From Auanema rhodensis (lineage: Eukaryota > Nematoda > Chromadorea > Rhabditida > Rhabditidae), in the NCBI GenBank assembly GCA_964057225.1, contig OZ059894.1:2666001-2730000 (forward strand): a stretch of 64,000 nucleotides of DNA, given 5' to 3'. Each line of letters opens with the position of its first letter. The first letter of the stretch is position 1. Both the position numbers and the translations under genes were made by a program. Of this stretch, positions 23,869 to 38,254 are shown in pieces. The notes below the pieces were generated by a model. It worked only from the letters and a program-made list of their open reading frames with translations, did not search any database and was not told where the DNA came from.

Positions 23869-25974
23869 GACATTGTTATTCAACGAAAAAATTAATTCTT
23901 CAGGGTGAAAATCGAGGATATAAGTGTGAACTTATATCAGTTGATATCTCGGTGCATTTTTAAGCTAGCGCAAATCTGATAACACAGATCGACGCAGCTT
24001 AAAAATCCGCATCGAATGCACTATACTACATTGAGAAACGCTTAATACAAAAATTAGTTATGATCGTTTGAAAAATGATGCATTAGTGTATGTTGAGTTT
24101 CCATGTACACTCAACATTGCTTCCAAAAACATTTTGACAAAAATTTTTTCGAAAAATTTCAAAATAATTTAGCAAAAAGTAGATGTTTTTAGATACCTTT
24201 TTTGAAGGCAAAGACGATGGACATTGTTATTCAACGAAAATATTATTTCTTCAGGGTGAAAATCGAGGATATAAGTGTGAACTTATATCAGTTGATAACT
24301 CGGTGCATTTTTAAGCTAGCGCAAATCTGATAACACAGATCGACGCAGCTTAAAAATCCGCATCGAATGCATTATACTACATTGAGAAACGCTTAATACA
24401 AAAATTAGTTATGATCGTTTGAAAAATGATGCATTAGTGTATGTTGAGTTTCCATGTACACTCAACATTGCTTCCAAAAACATTTTGACAAAAATTTTTT
24501 CGAAAAATTTCAAAATAATTTAGCAAAAAGTAGATGTTTTTAGATTCCTTTTTTCAAGGCGAAGACGATGGACATTGTTATTCAACGAAAAATTTATTTC
24601 TTCAGGGTGAAAATCGAGGATATAAGTGTGAACTTATATCAGTTGATATCTCGGTGCATTTTTAAGCTAGCGCAAATCTGATAACACAGATCGACGCAGC
24701 TTAAAACTCCGCATCGAATGCACTATACCACATTGAGAAACGCTCAATACAAAAATTAGTTATGATCGTTTGAAAAATGATGCATTAGTGTATGTTGAGT
24801 TTCCATGTACACTCAACATTGCTTCCAAAAACATTTTGACAAAAATTTTTTCGAAAAATTTCAAAATAATTTAGCAAAAAGTAGATGTTTTTAGATTCCT
24901 TTTTTCAAGGCGAAGACGATGGACATTGTTATTCAACGAAAAAATTAATTCTTCAGGGTGAAAATCGAGGATATAAGTGTGAACTTATATCAGTTGATAT
25001 CTCGGTGCATTTTTAAGCTAGCGCAAATCTGATAACACAGATCGACGCAGCTTAAAAATCCGCATCGAATGCACTATACTACATTGAGAAACGCTTAATA
25101 CAAAAATTAGTTATGATCGTTTGAAAAATGATGCATTAGTGTATGTTGAGTTTCCATGTACACTCAACATTGCTTCCAAAAACATTTTGACAAAAATTTT
25201 TTCGAAAAATTTCAAAATAATTTAGCAAAAAGTAGATGTTTTTAGATACCTTTTTTGAAGGCAAAGACGATGGACATTGTTATTCAACGAAAATATTATT
25301 TCTTCAGGGTGAAAATCGAGGATATAAGTGTGAACTTATATCAGTTGATAACTCGGTGCATTTTTAAGCTAGCGCAAATCTGATAACACAGATCGACGCA
25401 GCTTAAAAATCCGCATCGAATGCATTATACTACATTGAGAAACGCTTAATACAAAAATTAGTTATGATCGTTTGAAAAATGATGCATTAGTGTATGTTGA
25501 GTTTCCATGTACACTCAACATTGCTTCCAAAAACATTTTGACAAAAATTTTTTCGAAAAATTTCAAAATAATTTAGCAAAAAGTAGATGTTTTTAGATTC
25601 CTTTTTTCAAGGCGAAGACGATGGACATTGTTATTCAACGAAAAATTTATTTCTTCAGGGTGAAAATCGAGGATATAAGTGTGAACTTATATCAGTTGAT
25701 ATCTCGGTGCATTTTTAAGCTAGCGCAAATCTGATAACACAGATCGACGCAGCTTAAAACTCCGCATCGAATGCACTATTCTACATTGAGAAACGCTCAA
25801 TACAAAAATTAGTTATGATCGTTTGAAAAATGATGCATTAGTGTATGTTGAGTTTCCATGTACACTCAACATTGCTTCCAAAAACATTTTGACAAAAATT
25901 TTTTCGGAAAATTTTAAGATAATTTAGCAAAAAGTAGATGTTTTTAGATTCCTTTTTTCAAGGCAAAGACGATG
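23869..25974 (+). repeat. Tandem three-monomer duplication (1,053-bp step) with hybrid junction
   Basis: Monomers 23,869 (GAACTT, CCTTTTTTGAAGG), 24,220 (AATATTATTTC, ATAACTCGG, GCATTATAC) and 24,571 (AATTTATTTC, AAAACTCCGC) recur as 24,922, 25,273 and 25,624. The third members agree up to AAAACTCCGC and then differ. The upstream one continues with ATACCAC and CGAAAAATTTCAAAAT, the type of the monomer at 23,167. The downstream one has ATTCTAC and CGGAAAATTTTAAGAT. The upstream third monomer is therefore a chimera with a switch around 24,716-24,729, as expected at the join made by one unequal exchange. Confidence 0.8.
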
Positions 25975-28900
25975 GACATTGTTATTCAACGAAAAAATTA
26001 ATTCTTCAGGGTGAAAATCGAGGATATAAGTGTGAACATATATCAGTTGATATCTCGGTGCATTTTTAAGCTAGCGCAAATCTGATAACACAGATCGACG
26101 CAGCTTAAAAATCCGCATCGAATGCACTATACTACATTGAGAAACGCTCAATACAAAAATTAGTTATGATCGTTTGAAAAATGATGCATTAGTGTATGTT
26201 GAGTTTCCATGTACACTCAACATTGCTTCCAAAAACATTTTGACAAAAATTTTTTCGGAAAATTTCAAGATAATTTAGCAAAAAGTAGATGTTTTTAGAT
26301 TCCTTTTTTCAAGGCAAAGACGATGGACATTGTTATTCAACGAAAAAATTAATTCTTCAGGGTGAAAATCGAGGATATAAGTGTGAACATATATCAGTTG
26401 ATATCTCGGTGCATTTTTAAGCTAGCGCAAATCTGATAACACAGATCGACGCAGCTTAAAAATCCGCATCGAATGCACTATACTACATTGAGAAACGCTC
26501 AATACAAAAATTAGTTATGATCGTTTGAAAAATGATGCATTAGTGTATGTTGAGTTTCCATGTACACTCAACATTGCTTCCAAAAACATTTTGACAAAAA
26601 TTTTTTCGAAAAATTTCAAAATAATTTAGCAAAAAGTAGATGTTTTTAGATTTCTTTTTTCAAGGCGAAGACGATGGACATTGTTATTCAACGAAAAAAT
26701 TAATTCTTCAGGGTGAAAATCGAGGATATAAGTGTGAACTTATATCAGTTGATATCTCTGTGCATTTTTAAGCTAGCGCAAATCTGATAACACAGATCGA
26801 CGCAGCTTACAAATCCGCATTGAATGCACTATACTACATTGAGAAACGCCTAATACAAAAATTAGTTATGATCGTTTGAAAAATGATGCATTAGTGTATG
26901 TTGAGTTTCCATGTACACTCAACATTGCTTCCAAAAACATTTTGACAAAAATTTTTTCGAAAAATTTCAAAATAATTTAGCGAAAAGTAGATGTTTTTAG
27001 ATTCCTTTTTTCAAGGCAAAGACGATGGACATTGTTATTCAACGAAAAAATTAATTCTTCAGGGTGAAAATCGAGGATATAAGTGTGAACTTATATCAGT
27101 TGATATCTCGGTGCATTTTTAAGCTAGCGCAAATCTGATAACACAGATCGACGCAGCTTAAAAATCCGCATCGAATGCACTATACTACATTGAGAAACGC
27201 TTAATACAAAAATTAGTTATGATCGTTTGAAAAATGATGCATTAGTGTATGTTGAGTTTCCATGTACACTCAACATTGCTTCCAAAAACATTTTGACAAA
27301 AATTTTTTCGAAAAATTTCAAAATAATTTAGCAAAAAGTAGATGTTTTTAAATACCTTTTTTGAAGGCAAAGACGATGGACATTGTTATTCAACGAAAAT
27401 ATTATTTCTTCAGGGTGAAAATCGAGGATATAAGTGTGAACTTATATCAGTTGATAACTCGGTGCATTTTTAAGCTAGCGCAAATCTGATAACACAGATC
27501 GACGCAGCTTAAAAATCCGCATCGAATGCATTATACTACATTGAGAAACGCTTAATACAAAAATTAGTTATGATCGTTTGAAAAATGATGCATTAGTGTA
27601 TGTTGAGTTTCCATGTACACTCAACATTGCTTCCAAAAACATTTTGACAAAAATTTTTTCGAAAAATTTCAAAATAATTTAGCAAAAAGTAGATGTTTTT
27701 AGATTCCTTTTTTCAAGGCGAAGACGATGGACATTGTTATTCAACGAAAAATTTATTTCTTCAGGGTGAAAATCGAGGATATAAGTGTGAACTTATATCA
27801 GTTGATATCTCGGTGCATTTTTAAGCTAGCGCAAATCTGATAACACAGATCGACGCAGCTTAAAAATCCGCATCGAATGCACTATTCTACATTGAGAAAC
27901 TCTCAATACAAAAATTAGTTATGATCGTTTGAAAAATGATGCATTAGTGTATGTTGAGTTTCCATGTACACTCAACATTGCTTCCAAAAACATTTTGACA
28001 AAAATTTTTTCGGAAAATTTTAAGATAATTTAGCAAAAAGTAGATGTTTTTAGATTCCTTTTTTCAAGGCAAAGACGATGGACATTGTTATTCAACGAAA
28101 AAATTAATTCTTCAGGGTGAAAATCGAGGATATATGTGTGAACATATATCAGTTGATATCTCGGTGCATTTTTAAGCTAGCGCAAATCTGATAACACAGA
28201 TCGACGCAGCTTAAAAATCCGCATCGAATGCACTATACTACATTGAGAAACGCTCAATACAAAAATTAGTTATGATCGTTTGAAAAATGATGCATTAGTG
28301 TATGTTGAGTTTCCATGTACACTCAACATTGCTTCCAAAAACATTTTGACAAAAATTTTTTCGGAAAATTTCAAGATAATTTAGCAAAAAGTAGATGTTT
28401 TTAGATTCCTTTTTTCAAGGCAAAGACGATGGACACTGTTATTCAACGAAAAAATTAATTCTTCAGGGTGAAAATCGAGGATATAAGTGTGAACATATAT
28501 CAGTTGATATCTCGGTGCATTTTTAAGCTAGCGCAAATCTGATAACACAGATCGACGCAGCTTAAAAATCCGCATCGAATGCACTATACTACATTGAGAA
28601 ACGCTCAATACAAAAATTAGTTATGATCGTTTGAAAAATGATGCATTAGTGTATGTTGAGTTTCCATGTACACTCAACATTGCTTCCAAAAACATTTTGA
28701 CAAAAATTTTTTCGGAAAATTTCAAGATAATTTAGCAAAAAGTAGATGTTTTTAGATTCCTTTTTTCAAGGCAAAGACGATGGACATTGTTATTCAACGA
28801 AAAAATTAATTCTTCAGGGTGAAAATCGAGGATATAAGTGTGAACATATATCAGTTGATATCTCGGTGCATTTTCAAGCTAGCGCAAATCTGATAACACA

Positions 28901-29484
28901 GATCGACGCAGCTTAAAAATCCGCATCGAATGCACTATACTACATTGAGAAACGCTCAATACAAAAATTAGTTATGATCGTTTGAAAAATGATGCATTAG
29001 TGTATGTTGAGTTTCCATGTACACTCAACATTGCTTCCAAAAACATTTTGACAAAAATTTTTTCGAAAAATTTCAAAATAATTTAGCAAAAAGTAGATGT
29101 TTTTAGATTTCTTTTTTCAAGGCAAAGACGATGGACATTGTTATTCAACGAAAAAATTAATTCTTCAGGGTGAAAATCGAGGATATAAGTGTGAACATAT
29201 ATCAGTTGATATCTCGGTGCATTTTTAAGCTAGCGCAAATCTGATAACACAGATCGACGCAGCTTAAAAATCCGCATCGAATGCACTATACTACATTGAG
29301 AAACGCTCAATACAAAAATTAGTTATGATCGTTTGAAAAATGATGCATTAGTGTATGTTGAGTTTCCATGTACACTCAACATTGCTTCCAAAAACATTTT
29401 GACAAAAATTTTTTCGGAAAATTTCAAGATAATTTAGCAAAAAGTAGATGTTTTTAGATTCCTTTTTTCAAGGCGAAGACGATG

Positions 29485-30886
29485 GACATTGTTATTCAAC
29501 GAAAAAATTAATTCTTCAGGGTGAAAATCGAGGATATAAGTCTGAACTTATATCAGTTGATATCTCGGTGCATTTTTAAGCTAGCGCAAATCTGATAACA
29601 CAGATCGACGCAGCTTAAAAATCCGCATCGAATGCACTATACTACATTGAGAAACGCTCAATACAAAAATTAGTTATGATCGTTTGAAAAATGATGCATT
29701 AGTGTATGTTGAGTTTCCATGTACACTCAACATTGCTTCCAAAAACATTTTGACAAAAATTTTTTCGAAAAATTTCAAAATAATTTAGCAAAAAGTAGAT
29801 GTTTTCAGATTTTTTTTTCAAGGCAAAGACGATGGACAATGTTATTCAACGAAAAAATTAATTCTTCAGGGTGAAAATCGAGGATATAAGTGTGAACTTA
29901 TATCAGTTGATATCTCTGTGCATTTTTAAGCTAGCGCAAATCTGATAACACAGATCGATGCAGCTTAAAAATCCGCATCGAATGCACTATACTACATTGA
30001 GAAACGCTTAATACAAAAATTAGTTATGATCGTTTGAAAAATGATGCATTAGTGTATGTTGAGTTTCCATGTACACTCAACATTGCTTCCAAAAACATTT
30101 TGACAAAAATTTTTTCGAAAAATTTCAAAATAATTTAGCAAAAAGTAGATGTTTTCAGATTTTTTTTTCAAGGCAAAGACGATGGACAATGTTATTCAAC
30201 GAAAAAATTAATTCTTCAGGGTGAAAATCGAGGATATAAGTGTGAACTTATATCAGTTGATATCTCGGTGCATTTTTAAGCTAGCGCAAATCTGATAACA
30301 CAGATCGACGCAGCTTAAAAATCCGCATCGAATGCACTATACTACATTGAGAAACGCTCAATACAAAAATTAGTTATGATCGTTTGAAAAATGATGCATT
30401 AGTGTATGTTGAGTTTCCATGTACACTCAACATTGCTTCCAAAAACATTTTGACAAAAATTTTTTCGAAAAATTTCAAAATAATTTAGCAAAAAGTAGAT
30501 GTTTTTAGATTCCTTTTTTCAAGGCAAAGACGATGGACAATGTTATTCAACGAAAAAATTAATTCTTCAGGGTGAAAATCGAGGATATAAGTGTGAACTT
30601 ATATCAGTTGATATCTCGGTGCATTTTTAAGCTAGCGCAAATCTGATAACACAGATCGACGCAGCTTAAAAATCCGCATCGAATGCACTATACTACATTG
30701 AGAAACGCTCAATACAAAAATTAGTTATGATCGTTTGAAAAATGATGCATTAGTGTATGTTGAGTTTCCATGTACACTCAACATTGCTTCCAAAAACATT
30801 TTGACAAAAATTTTTTCGAAAAATTTCAAAATAATTTAGCAAAAAGTAGATGTTTTTAGTTTTCTTTTTTCAAGGCAAAGACGATG
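29485..30886 (+). repeat. Four-monomer AAGTCTGAAC block, copy 1
   Basis: Order: AAGTCTGAAC with a 350-bp end; GACAATG/CTCTGTGC/GATCGATGC with a 350-bp end; GACAATG with AGATTCC; GACAATG with TTAGTTTTC, then GACGATG opening the next monomer. The same run is found 7,018 bp (20 monomers, two short) downstream at 36,503-37,904. The second monomer differs at one site, GCTTAAT here and GCTCAAT in the later copy. Related runs start at 38,606, 49,834 and 51,587 (TCTGAAC at 29,541, 36,559, 38,662, 49,890 and 51,643). Confidence 0.8.
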
Positions 30887-31588
30887 GACGATGTTATTCA
30901 ACGAAAAAATTAATTCTTCAGGGTGAAAATCGAGGATATAAGTGTGAACATATATCAGTTGATATCTCGGTGCATTTTTAAGCTAGCGCAAATCTGATAA
31001 CACAGATCGACGCAGCTTAAAAATCCGCATCGAATGCACTATACTACATTGAGAAACGCTCAATACAAAAATTAGTTATGATCGTTTGAAAAATGATGCA
31101 TTAGTGTATGTTGAGTTTCCATGTACACTCAACATTGCTTCCAAAAATATTTTGACAAAAATTTTTTCGGAAAATTTCAAGATAATTTAGCAAAAAGTAG
31201 ATGTTTTTAGATTCCTTTTTTCAAGGCAAAGACGATGGACATTGTTATTCAACGAAAAAATTAATTCTTCAGGGTGAAAATCGAGGATATAAGTGTGAAC
31301 ATATATCAGTTGATATCTCGGTGCATTTTTAAGCTAGCGCAAATCTGATAACACAGATCGACGCAGCTTAAAAATCCGCATCGAATGCACTATACTACAT
31401 TGAGAAACGCTCAATACAAAAATTAGTTATGATCGTTTGAAAAATGATGCATTAGTGTATGTTGAGTTTCCATGTACACTCAACATTGCTTCCAAAAACA
31501 TTTTGACAAAAATTTTTTCGAAAAATTTCAAAATAATTTAGCAAAAAGTAGATGTTTTTAGATTTCTTTTTTCAAGGCGAAGACGATG

Positions 31589-34396
31589 GACATTGTTATT
31601 CAACGAAAAAATTAATTCTTCAGGGTGAAAATCGAGGATATAAGTGTGAACTTATATCAGTTGATATCTCGGTGCATTTTTAAGCTAGCGCAAATCTGAT
31701 AACACAGATCGACGCAGCTTACAAATCCGCATCGAATGCACTATACTACATTGAGAAACGCCTAATACAAAAATTAGTTATGATCGTTTGAAAAATGATG
31801 CATTAGTGTATGTTGAGTTTCCATGTACACTCAACATTGCTTCCAAAAACATTTTGACAAAAATTTTTTCGAAAAATTTCAAAATAATTTAGCGAAAAGT
31901 AGATGTTTTTAGATTCCTTTTTTCAAGGCAAAGACGATGGACATTGTTATTCAACGAAAAAATTAATTCTTCAGGGTGAAAATCGAGGATATAAGTGTGA
32001 ACATATATCAGTTGATATCTCGGTGCATTTTTAAGCTAGCGCAAATCTGATAACACAGATCGACGCAGCTTAAAAATCCGCATCGAATGCACTATACTAC
32101 ATTGAGAAACGCTCAATACAAAAATTAGTTATGATCGTTTGAAAAATGATGCATTAGTGTATGTTGAGTTTCCATGTACACTCAACATTGCTTCCAAAAA
32201 CATTTTGACAAAAATTTTTTCGAAAAATTTCAAAATAATTTAGCGAAAAGTAGATGTTTTTAGATTCCTTTTTTCAAGGCAAAGACGATGGACATTGTTA
32301 TTCAACGAAAAAATTAATTCTTCAGGGTGAAAATCGAGGATATAAGTGTGAACTTATATCAGTTGATATCTCGGTGCATTTTTAAGCTAGCGCAAATCTG
32401 ATAACACAGATCGACGCAGCTTAAAAATCCGCATCGAATGCACTATACTACATTGAGAAACGCTTAATACAAAAATTAGTTATGATCGTTTGAAAAATGA
32501 TGCATTAGTGTATGTTGAGTTTCCATGTACACTCAACATTGCTTCCAAAAACATTTTGACAAAAATTTTTTCGAAAAATTTCAAAATAATTTAGCAAAAA
32601 GTAGATGTTTTTAGATACCTTTTTTGAAGGCAAAGACGATGGACATTGTTATTCAACGAAAATATTATTTCTTCAGGGTGAAAATCGAGGATATAAGTGT
32701 GAACTTATATCAGTTGATAACTCGGTGCATTTTTAAGCTAGCGCAAATCTGATAACACAGATCGACGCAGCTTAAAAATCCGCATCGAATGCATTATACT
32801 ACATTGAGAAACGCTTAATACAAAAATTAGTTATGATCGTTTGAAAAATGATGCATTAGTGTATGTTGAGTTTCCATGTACACTCAACATTGCTTCCAAA
32901 AACATTTTGACAAAAATTTTTTCGAAAAATTTCAAAATAATTTAGCAAAAAGTAGATGTTTTTAGATTTCTTTTTTCAAGGCGAAGACGATGGACATTGT
33001 TATTCAACGAAAAAATTAATTCTTCAGGGTGAAAATCGAGGATATAAGTGTGAACTTATATCAGTTGATATCTCGGTGCATTTTTAAGCTAGCGCAAATC
33101 TGATAACACAGATCGACGCAGCTTACAAATCCGCATCGAATGCACTATACTACATTGAGAAACGCCTAATACAAAAATTAGTTATGATCGTTTGAAAAAT
33201 GATGCATTAGTGTATGTTGAGTTTCCATGTACACTCAACATTGCTTCCAAAAACATTTTGACAAAAATTTTTTCGAAAAATTTCAAAATAATTTAGCGAA
33301 AAGTAGATGTTTTTAGATTCCTTTTTTCAAGGCAAAGACGATGGACATTGTTATTCAACGAAAAAATTAATTCTTCAGGGTGAAAATCGAGGATATAAGT
33401 GTGAACATATATCAGTTGATATCTCGGTGCATTTTTAAGCTAGCGCAAATCTGATAACACAGATCGACGCAGCTTAAAAATCCGCATCGAATGCACTATA
33501 CTACATTGAGAAACGCTCAATACAAAAATTAGTTATGATCGTTTGAAAAATGATGCATTAGTGTATGTTGAGTTTCCATGTACACTCAACATTGCTTCCA
33601 AAAACATTTTGACAAAAATTTTTTCGAAAAATTTCAAAATAATTTAGCGAAAAGTAGATGTTTTTAGATTCCTTTTTTCAAGGCAAAGACGATGGACATT
33701 GTTATTCAACGAAAAAATTAATTCTTCAGGGTGAAAATCGAGGATATAAGTGTGAACTTATATCAGTTGATATCTCGGTGCATTTTTAAGCTAGCGCAAA
33801 TCTGATAACACAGATCGACGCAGCTTAAAAATCCGCATCGAATGCACTATACTACATTGAGAAACGCTTAATACAAAAATTAGTTATGATCGTTTGAAAA
33901 ATGATGCATTAGTGTATGTTGAGTTTCCATGTACACTCAACATTGCTTCCAAAAACATTTTGACAAAAATTTTTTCGAAAAATTTCAAAATAATTTAGCA
34001 AAAAGTAGATGTTTTTAGATACCTTTTTTGAAGGCAAAGACGATGGACATTGTTATTCAACGAAAATATTATTTCTTCAGGGTGAAAATCGAGGATATAA
34101 GTGTGAACTTATATCAGTTGATAACTCGGTGCATTTTTAAGCTAGCGCAAATCTGATAACACAGATCGACGCAGCTTAAAAATCCGCATCGAATGCATTA
34201 TACTACATTGAGAAACGCTTAATACAAAAATTAGTTATGATCGTTTGAAAAATGATGCATTAGTGTATGTTGAGTTTCCATGTACACTCAACATTGCTTC
34301 CAAAAACATTTTGACAAAAATTTTTTCGAAAAATTTCAAAATAATTTAGCAAAAAGTAGATGTTTTTAGATTCCTTTTTTCAAGGCGAAGACGATG
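31589..34396 (+). repeat. Tandem four-monomer duplication (1,404-bp step) with hybrid junction
   Basis: The order GAACTT/TTACAAATCC/GCCTAAT/GCGAAAAG, GAACAT/GCGAAAAG, GAACTT/CCTTTTTTGAAGG, AATATTATTTC/ATAACTCGG/GCATTATAC at 31,589-32,992 recurs at 32,993-34,396. Only the end of the fourth monomer differs: TTAGATTTC in the upstream copy (matching the end of the monomer at 31,238), TTAGATTCC in the downstream copy. The exchange point thus lies inside the monomer at 32,642, between about 32,795 and 32,968. Confidence 0.8.
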
Positions 34397-36502
34397 GACA
34401 TTGTTATTCAACGAAAAATTTATTTCTTCAGGGTGAAAATCGAGGATATAAGTGTGAACTTATATCAGTTGATATCTCGGTGCATTTTTAAGCTAGCGCA
34501 AATCTGATAACACAGATCGACGCAGCTTAAAAATCCGCATCGAATGCACTATTCTACATTGAGAAACGCTCAATACAAAAATTAGTTATGATCGTTTGAA
34601 AAATGATGCATTAGTGTATGTTGAGTTTCCATGTACACTCAACATTGCTTCCAAAAACATTTTGACAAAAATTTTTTCGGAAAATTTTAAGATAATTTAG
34701 CAAAAAGTAGATGTTTTTAGATTCCTTTTTTCAAGGCAAAGACGATGGACATTGTTATTCAACGAAAAAATTAATTCTTCAGGGTGAAAATCGAGGATAT
34801 AAGTGTGAACATATATCAGTTGATATCTCGGTGCATTTTTAAGCTAGCGCAAATCTGATAACACAGATCGACGCAGCTTAAAAATCCGCATCGAATGCAC
34901 TATACTACATTGAGAAACGCTCAATACAAAAATTAGTTATGATCGTTTGAAAAATGATGCATTAGTGTATGTTGAGTTTCCATGTACACTCAACATTGCT
35001 TCCAAAAACATTTTGACAAAAATTTTTTCGGAAAATTTCAAGATAATTTAGCAAAAAGTAGATGTTTTTAGATTCCTTTTTTCAAGGCAAAGACGATGGA
35101 CATTGTTATTCAACGAAAAAATTAATTCTTCAGGGTGAAAATCGAGGATATAAGTGTGAACATATATCAGTTGATATCTCGGTGCATTTTTAAGCTAGCG
35201 CAAATCTGATAACACAGATCGACGCAGCTTAAAAATCCGCATCGAATGCACTATACTACATTGAGAAACGCTCAATACAAAAATTAGTTATGATCGTTTG
35301 AAAAATGATGCATTAGTGTATGTTGAGTTTCCATGTACACTCAACATTGCTTCCGAAAACATTTTGACAAAAATTTTTTCGGAAAATTTCAAGATAATTT
35401 AGCAAAAAGTAGATGTTTTTAGATTCCTTTTTTCAAGGCAAAGACGATGGACATTGTTATTCAACGAAAAAATTAATTCTTCAGGGTGAAAATCGAGGAT
35501 ATAAGTGTGAACATATATCAGTTGATATCTCGGTGCATTTTTAAGCTAGCGCAAATCTGATAACACAGATCGACGCAGCTTAAAAATCCGCATCGAATGC
35601 ACTATACTACATTGAGAAACGCTCAATACAAAAATTAGTTATGATCGTTTGAAAAATGATGCATTAGTGTATGTTGAGTTTCCATGTACACTCAACATTG
35701 CTTCCAAAAACATTTTGACAAAAATTTTTTCGAAAAATTTCAAAATAATTTAGCAAAAAGTAGATGTTTTTAGATTTCTTTTTTCAAGGCAAAGACGATG
35801 GACATTGTTATTCAACGAAAAAATTAATTCTTCAGGGTGAAAATCGAGGATATAAGTGTGAACATATATCAGTTGATATCTCGGTGCATTTTTAAGCTAG
35901 CGCAAATCTGATAACACAGATCGACGCAGCTTAAAAATCCGCATCGAATGCACTATACTACATTGAGAAACGCTCAATACAAAAATTAGTTATGATCGTT
36001 TGAAAAATGATGCATTAGTGTATGTTGAGTTTCCATGTACACTCAACATTGCTTCCAAAAACATTTTGACAAAAATTTTTTCGAAAAATTTCAAAATAAT
36101 TTAGCAAAAAGTAGATGTTTTTAGATTCCTTTTTTCAAGGCAAAGACGATGGACATTGTTATTCAACGAAAAAATTAATTCTTCAGGGTGAAAATCGAGG
36201 ATATAAGTGTGAACATATATCAGTTGATATCTCGGTGCATTTTTAAGCTAGCGCAAATCTGATAACACAGATCGACGCAGCTTAAAAATCCGCATCGAAT
36301 GCACTATACTACATTGAGAAACGCTCAATACAAAAATTAGTTATGATCGTTTGAAAAATGATGCATTAGTGTATGTTGAGTTTCCATGTACACTCAACAT
36401 TGCTTCCAAAAACATTTTGACAAAAATTTTTTCGGAAAATTTCAAGATAATTTAGCAAAAAGTAGATGTTTTTAGATTTCTTTTTTCAAGGCGAAGACGA
36501 TG

Positions 36503-37904
36503 GACATTGTTATTCAACGAAAAAATTAATTCTTCAGGGTGAAAATCGAGGATATAAGTCTGAACTTATATCAGTTGATATCTCGGTGCATTTTTAAGCT
36601 AGCGCAAATCTGATAACACAGATCGACGCAGCTTAAAAATCCGCATCGAATGCACTATACTACATTGAGAAACGCTCAATACAAAAATTAGTTATGATCG
36701 TTTGAAAAATGATGCATTAGTGTATGTTGAGTTTCCATGTACACTCAACATTGCTTCCAAAAACATTTTGACAAAAATTTTTTCGAAAAATTTCAAAATA
36801 ATTTAGCAAAAAGTAGATGTTTTCAGATTTTTTTTTCAAGGCAAAGACGATGGACAATGTTATTCAACGAAAAAATTAATTCTTCAGGGTGAAAATCGAG
36901 GATATAAGTGTGAACTTATATCAGTTGATATCTCTGTGCATTTTTAAGCTAGCGCAAATCTGATAACACAGATCGATGCAGCTTAAAAATCCGCATCGAA
37001 TGCACTATACTACATTGAGAAACGCTCAATACAAAAATTAGTTATGATCGTTTGAAAAATGATGCATTAGTGTATGTTGAGTTTCCATGTACACTCAACA
37101 TTGCTTCCAAAAACATTTTGACAAAAATTTTTTCGAAAAATTTCAAAATAATTTAGCAAAAAGTAGATGTTTTCAGATTTTTTTTTCAAGGCAAAGACGA
37201 TGGACAATGTTATTCAACGAAAAAATTAATTCTTCAGGGTGAAAATCGAGGATATAAGTGTGAACTTATATCAGTTGATATCTCGGTGCATTTTTAAGCT
37301 AGCGCAAATCTGATAACACAGATCGACGCAGCTTAAAAATCCGCATCGAATGCACTATACTACATTGAGAAACGCTCAATACAAAAATTAGTTATGATCG
37401 TTTGAAAAATGATGCATTAGTGTATGTTGAGTTTCCATGTACACTCAACATTGCTTCCAAAAACATTTTGACAAAAATTTTTTCGAAAAATTTCAAAATA
37501 ATTTAGCAAAAAGTAGATGTTTTTAGATTCCTTTTTTCAAGGCAAAGACGATGGACAATGTTATTCAACGAAAAAATTAATTCTTCAGGGTGAAAATCGA
37601 GGATATAAGTGTGAACTTATATCAGTTGATATCTCGGTGCATTTTTAAGCTAGCGCAAATCTGATAACACAGATCGACGCAGCTTAAAAATCCGCATCGA
37701 ATGCACTATACTACATTGAGAAACGCTCAATACAAAAATTAGTTATGATCGTTTGAAAAATGATGCATTAGTGTATGTTGAGTTTCCATGTACACTCAAC
37801 ATTGCTTCCAAAAACATTTTGACAAAAATTTTTTCGAAAAATTTCAAAATAATTTAGCAAAAAGTAGATGTTTTTAGTTTTCTTTTTTCAAGGCAAAGAC
37901 GATG
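36503..37904 (+). repeat. Four-monomer AAGTCTGAAC block, copy 2
   Basis: This matches 29,485-30,886 in marker order, and a further run begins at 38,606, only six monomers later (offset 2,103 bp, three of the six being 350 bp). The TTAGTTTTC marker shows the same spacing (30,858, 37,876, 39,979). Upstream, the CGGAAAATTTCAAG monomers between the ATAACTCGG monomer and this block number one more than in copy 1: seven steps from 34,117 to 36,559, against six from 27,450 to 29,541. A monomer was therefore gained or lost after the copies separated. Confidence 0.75.
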
Positions 37905-38254
37905 GACGATGTTATTCAACGAAAAAATTAATTCTTCAGGGTGAAAATCGAGGATATAAGTGTGAACTTATATCAGTTGATATCTCGGTGCATTTTTAAG
38001 CTAGCGCAAATCTGATAACACAGATCGATGCAGCTTAAAAATCCGCATCGAATGCACTATACTACATTGAGAAACGCTTAATACAAAAATTAGTTATGAT
38101 CGTTTGAAAAATGATGCATTAGTGTATGTTGAGTTTCCATGTACACTCAACATTGCTTCCAAAAACATTTGACAAAAATTTTTTCGAAAAATTTCAGAAT
38201 AATTTAGCAAAAAGTAGATGTTTTTAGATTCCTTTTTTCAAGGCAAAGACGATG
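37905..38254 (+). repeat. Monomer with a private one-base deletion
   Basis: This copy reads AACATTTGAC near 38,164-38,173 where the others read AACATTTTGAC, making it 350 bp. I saw this deletion in no other monomer. Its homologue 2,103 bp downstream (40,008) has the full run, so the deletion is younger than that duplication, or it is a homopolymer sequencing error. Confidence 0.7.
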
